Positions 6,352-7,316 of a stretch of 7,316 nt of DNA are shown piece after piece (positions within the stretch are counted from its first letter, which is position 1; every line of letters begins with the position of its first letter). Source of the stretch: Chloroflexota bacterium (GTDB lineage Bacteria > Chloroflexota > Dehalococcoidia > SM23-28-2 > RBG-16-64-32); NCBI GenBank assembly GCA_005880055.1, contig VBJS01000084.1, positions 1-7,316 of the forward strand, read 5' to 3'. The position numbers and the translations under genes are program-made. The notes under the pieces are model-generated. The model was not told where the DNA came from and made no database searches. It worked only from the letters and a program-made list of their open reading frames with translations.

Positions 6352-7314
6352 CTAGGCAGCCGACATCTCTTTGAGGAACGCCTCTACCGCCTGCCCACCG
6401 GCGCCGACGTCGCGCGGGTCGTAGAGCACGGACTCGCCCTCCAGGGGCACAAGCGTGGCGTTCGGGATCTGGTCCGCCATCGTCTCACCCAGCTGAAAAC
6501 GGAAAAGGGCGTCGTTGGTCCGCTGCAGCACCAGGGTAGGCGCCTTCACCTCCGGCAGTAGCGGTGTAACGTCGGTTTCGTAGAGGCTCTCCAGCATGCG
6601 GGCCACCGCCTCACCGCTTGTCGATTCCCGGAAGAGCGCGCCGCGGCGCGCGTTCGCCTCGGAAGTCTCGCGGCCCACCATGTCAGCGAAGAGCTGGGAG
6701 GCCATCTCCCAATTCGTTCGGGCGAGCGCTGCCAGGGAATCCAGCTGGTCCTTGGGCATAACGTCGGCCCCTTTCGGGAAGGTCGCGACGAGGATAAGCC
6801 GCGTAACCATCTCCGGGTGGCCGGTCAGACCCCAAAGGGCAAACTCTCGCACTCCCAGGGCCTGCACCACCGCTTCCAGGTCCCGCAACATCGCTTCGTG
6901 TGAGAAGTCCTCCACCTCTCGCTCCGACAGGCCTGTGCCGCGTCCGTCGTAACGGATGATGCGGCGCCCGGCCCCCAGGCGGTCATAGAACGCCAGCAGC
7001 TCCTCCTCCACTACTTCTTGCATAGAGAACGATTCCGCGAAGTAGGGGATGAAGAGAACGGCCGGACCCTCTCCGTGGTCCGTGTAGGCGATGCGAACAC
7101 CATCTTCCGTGATGCAGTACTGCACATCCGGCTGCCGTCCGGCGGCCTGCTTGATGGTAGAGATCGCCCTCCGGACCTCGCTCGGCGGGCCGCCGCGCTC
7201 GTCGTCAGACCAGATGATTTCGTGGATGACGTTCGTCCCGGCCAGGCCCTTTAGCTCCACTTCCCGCACTTCGCCGAAGCGCAGGTCACCGCCGCTTTCC
7301 ACTAACGCCTTCAA
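6352..7314 (-). CDS. Class III nucleotide cyclase C-terminus fused to a degenerate α/β-hydrolase domain (partial)
   Basis: Partial: the reading frame runs off the right edge, and the TTG at 7312-7314 is most likely an internal Leu codon. Residues 1-35 of the visible fragment (LRFGEVREVELKGL, then a VIHEIIW ending) resemble the extreme C-terminus of class III adenylate/guanylate cyclase domains; the catalytic part would lie beyond the window. After a linker (about 36-62), residues 63-317 follow the α/β-hydrolase fold: VQYCITEDGVRIAY start, RYDGRGTGLS (121-130), strand FALWG (158-162), and LVLQRTND with the acid D268. Two catalytic positions are lost. The nucleophile elbow and its helix are shortened to GLTGHPEMV, with no GxSxG, and the usual His after LEG is V296. 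The hydrolase part is therefore probably non-catalytic, serving as a ligand-sensing or structural module for the cyclase. The stop lies 24 bases from the convergent receiver gene. Family assignment is firm; substrate and role are unknown. Confidence 0.85.
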   Translation of the reverse strand: MKALVESGGDLRFGEVREVELKGLAGTNVIHEIIWSDDERGGPPSEVRRAISTIKQAAGRQPDVQYCITEDGVRIAYTDHGEGPAVLFIPYFAESFSMQEVVEEELLAFYDRLGAGRRIIRYDGRGTGLSEREVEDFSHEAMLRDLEAVVQALGVREFALWGLTGHPEMVTRLILVATFPKGADVMPKDQLDSLAALARTNWEMASQLFADMVGRETSEANARRGALFRESTSGEAVARMLESLYETDVTPLLPEVKAPTLVLQRTNDALFRFQLGETMADQIPNATLVPLEGESVLYDPRDVGAGGQAVEAFLKEMSAA

Positions 7315-7316
7315 GA

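Noticed and set aside
6339..6359. CTGCC/GGCAG stem as a bidirectional terminator
   Set aside because: Only five pairs, an 11-base loop and no T-run on either side.
7312..7314. TTG as true start of the α/β-hydrolase gene
   Set aside because: The residues after it are a class III cyclase C-terminal tail, so the coding sequence almost certainly continues beyond the right edge.

Overview
The window looks like chromosomal DNA from a GC-rich bacterium that relies heavily on multi-domain signalling proteins. The many GAF/PAS modules and the class III cyclase tail fused to an α/β-hydrolase-like region would suit Chloroflexota or a related GC-rich phylum. That placement is an inference from protein style; there is no rRNA or other phylogenetic marker here.

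Layout: (1) Bases 33-5663, minus strand, hold one very large gene for a soluble sensor histidine kinase of 1876 residues. It carries ten predicted sensory modules (seven GAF, three PAS) in front of a complete HisKA/HATPase core. The second PAS keeps the key haem-pocket positions of FixL. (2) Bases 5664-5943 are a visibly AT-richer divergent intergenic region with several inverted repeats and four copies of a TTGTTA/TAACAA hexamer. (3) Bases 5944-6327, plus strand, encode a stand-alone receiver-domain response regulator with intact phosphorylation residues and an unusual Gly/Asn-rich stretch where helix α4 should be. (4) After a 24-base convergent gap, bases 6352-7314 on the minus strand (continuing past the right edge) encode the C-terminal part of a protein that joins the end of a class III adenylate/guanylate cyclase domain to an α/β-hydrolase-like domain. 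That domain has lost the nucleophile-elbow serine and the catalytic histidine.

Working model (inference): the kinase integrates several small-molecule or gas inputs in the cytoplasm and passes phosphate to the divergently encoded single-domain receiver. That receiver has no output domain, so it would act through protein contacts or as a phosphorelay intermediate. The neighbouring cyclase fusion would be a second signalling protein in which the dead hydrolase fold serves as a sensor or regulatory module. Nothing in the window is a mobile element, CRISPR array, tRNA or rRNA.
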